Source: Cavenderia fasciculata (taxonomy: Eukaryota > Evosea > Eumycetozoa > Acytosteliales > Cavenderiaceae). Taken from it: a DNA stretch of 64,000 nt. The notes under the pieces were generated by a model that was given only the letters and a program-made list of their open reading frames with translations, had not been told where the DNA came from and did not search any database. Position numbers and translations under genes: made by a program. This document shows positions 61,751-64,000 of the stretch, piece by piece (the stretch's first letter is position 1; every line of letters starts with the position of its first letter). Location: contig NW_004457715.1 in NCBI RefSeq assembly GCF_000203815.1, positions 372,001-436,000 on the forward strand, read 5' to 3'.

Positions 61751-64000
61751 ATGACTACGACATTTCATACACTAATCAGAGATAAAATCTTGTGGGATAG
61801 TATCTGTTATCAGTTACATGGACATCATGATATCTTTAAATGTCCTAATCAACACACTATCAACCCTCATATCAATTGGCTAATTAAATACGATCATCAT
61901 ATTCATCTATTACTCAACCCAATTAGTAAACAATTAAACCAACAACTACTCATTTCAAATAGTAATAATAATAATAGTAACGAAAATATAAAGCAACAAA
62001 TAGTAGATGAATATTGTAAATTAAATAGTAATCATCATAGCAATGATGATACTGTACAGACTCGTACTTGGAGCATTGCCAAACTATTTCAAAACTATCA
62101 ATGTTGGTCTCATGAATCTTTGTATAAACTGGCATCTAATAGACATCAACATATTATACTACTGCTACTACTTTATACACTAGATCTGCAAACCACATCA
62201 TCTACATGTATTGTTGCCTTTTCAGATGAGATTATGGAAAGAGTTATTTACAAATCAGTACCAAAACACAATGATGTACAATCAATCCACTCTAACACCA
62301 ACACTACCACCACCGCCACCACCACCACCACCATTGACAAAGATTTACAAACAACTGTTAGTGATATGCTCATTAAAAGAATGATACAAAGATACCCAAA
62401 TTATGTAAATAGTAGATGTTATGATGGAGCTGCAAAGGCTGGCAAGTTGGACATTATCAAATACATTTACTCTGTTCGACCAGATGTACCATTGGGTAGA
62501 ACTGTTGCCACTAAAGCAGCTGAAAAAGGAAGATTACATGTCATCAAATATCTTCATGACCTCGAGAAACTAAACTCTCAAAGTGGAGTAAAGGCCTTGT
62601 CTGTAAATGTGTCATTTAAACCGGCTGCAATCGATGCAGCTGCCACCAATTCGCACATGGATGTACTCAAGTTTCTAAACAGCAACCGTAGTAAAGAGTG
62701 CACTGCAACTGTCGGTGCAATCGATGGCAGTGCTAAAAATGGACATTTGGACATTGTTCAATATGCTCACTCTCATATGAAGGCAACTGCGTCAAAGAGA
62801 GCATTATTTGGAGCATGTCAGAATGGACATTTGGAAGTGGTTAGATATATTTTGGCACAAGGACTCTTTGACCCAAAGGACCCAGACACACAAAGATCGG
62901 CTGATGAGGCTGCTAAAAATAGTCATGTCGATATTCTCAAGCTTTTGGCCACAAAGAATATTCTTGGCTCAGATACCATTGGCACTGGATGTCCTTTTGA
63001 AGTTATTCAATATCTACATGGTACACCTGAAACCAATCAGCTCTACAAACACTCTCCACCAAGAAATAAGGTGTACCATGCAATTTGGTCTAGTCAAACT
63101 ATCGATACATTGGAGTTTTTGTACATACATTATCCCGATATTTTAAACAAAGAAGCAGGTGTGCTGGCCACATACAAACCGATACCGGGTGTACCATTTC
63201 TTCGTTTCCTCAACCAACACTGTCCATCAGTGATTGATGTCTTTAGATCAAATGATCGCAATATGTCTGATCCCTCTACCGGTCACCAAGTAAATGGTCA
63301 TGCAATTATCAAGCGCGAGTATATGAATGACCAATCTATCATTGAATACTTGGATTATATCATCAACACTCTCAACATTTCAAATTTAAATTTGTCATTG
63401 ATCAGGTTGAACCTTGAAATATTTAAAGTATGTGTCTAAACTATTCATTATATTATTTTTTAATAATATTAGCCAAACTAACTAAATCATCGTATTTATA
63501 GTTTTTAGATGAAAAAACATCAATGGTAGACAATTTTATTTCACAAATAGAATGGGTCGAATTGGCTAGTAATTCGGGTGATGTGCAGTTGGTTAGGTAC
63601 TTGCACAACTATCCCAATCAAAACAAGAGAACCCAGTTTTGCAAAACAGCAAAATACAAATCTCTTGAAGTTGCTGCAAAGGTAGGCAGCATGGATACAG
63701 TCGAATATCTAGTAAACCAACTCGATGTTCCCATTGAAAGCGAGAGATTTATGGCATGTGCAAACCCCTCTCCAGATATTCTTGGTTTAATCTTTTCTCT
63801 TTTCCCCGATACCAAGATGATCGATTCTGACGATTTACCCTCTCAGTGCAATATCGAGTTGTTTGTTAAAGTCTACTCGAGATTATTAAAAGAGAGACAA
63901 ATTTTTGGATCTGACAATCCAAACAACAATAACAACAACAATGGTTCTGGTTCAACTACAACAAAAAGAGAATTAAATTATTTTGCCGATATGGATTGTA
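61751..64000 (+). CDS. Ankyrin-type dictyostelid protein, cut by the window edge
   Basis: Exon 1 61751-63427 (559 codons), intron 63428-63501, exon 2 from 63502 past the window end. No stop is reached. The N-terminus (LIRDKILWDSICYQLHGHHDIF) is an F-box-like helix seen in a large dictyostelid family. From about residue 215, degenerate ankyrin repeats run in series: AAKAGKLDIIKYIY, AAEKGRLHVIKYLHD, AATNSHMDVLKFL, SAKNGHLDIVQYAH, ACQNGHLEVVRYIL, AAKNSHVDILKLLA; exon 2 adds AAKVGSMDTVEYLVNQ. Such proteins are plentiful in dictyostelids, and their targets are unknown. Protein-protein interaction is the only safe inference. Confidence 0.9.

Overview
The window is dictyostelid (social amoeba) nuclear DNA. 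Intergenic and intronic DNA is very AT-rich, genes lie about 2 kb apart, and introns are short (about 70-180 nt, GTA(A/T)GT...TTTAG). Proteins carry long Asn, Gln, Ser and Thr runs, and the gene content is typical of dictyostelids: a spore-coat-like protein, a frizzled/smoothened-like receptor, small secreted Cys-rich paralogues, and ankyrin- and F-box-like family proteins. The coding DNA looks less AT-rich than in Dictyostelium discoideum, so another dictyostelid genus is possible, but I cannot name the species. I see no CRISPR array, tRNA, rRNA or recognisable transposon.

Left third (1-25.5 kb): a truncated gene end with an in-frame TAG; a spore-coat-like secreted protein (-); poly(A) polymerase (+); an unknown 631-aa protein with a hydrophobic C-terminus (+); a 73-aa protein (+); cytosolic-type valyl-tRNA synthetase (+); a tandem pair of four-helix membrane proteins (+); Rab32 (+); LC8 dynein light chain (-) divergent from EMC5/MMGT (+); adenylate kinase (+); and a large FN3/coiled-coil protein (-).

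Middle (26-45.9 kb): a metallo-beta-lactamase-fold protein with a degenerate Nudix-like front (+); two small secreted Cys-rich paralogues (+); an EF-hand/low-complexity protein (+); an F-box/LRR-like protein (+); a possible 63-aa gene (-); a frizzled/smoothened-like receptor (+); an alpha/beta hydrolase (-); a secreted protein (+); an SLC43-like MFS transporter (-); and an LRR-PP2C phosphatase (-).

Right third (46-64 kb): an endosulfine-like PP2A regulator (-); proteasome alpha-6 (-); a protein whose N-terminus resembles the DNA-binding core of plant NAC factors (-); a 3.4-kb gene-poor stretch with two strong hairpins and G-runs; REV7/MAD2L2 (+) tail to tail with an acyltransferase (-); CAF-1 p60 (+); and an ankyrin-type protein running off the right edge.

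Genes are independent transcription units. Many are multi-exon, and I rebuilt exon boundaries from splice signals, reading phase and protein similarity. Coordinates span first to last coding base, with exons given in the evidence. Small genes such as LC8, EMC5, the endosulfine-like gene and the 73-aa gene exist only as chains of short exons. The most unusual items are the NAC-like domain, the paired hairpins near 53.4-53.5 kb, the Nudix-like/MBL fusion, GC-rich palindromes in intergenic DNA, and the in-frame stop in the first gene.
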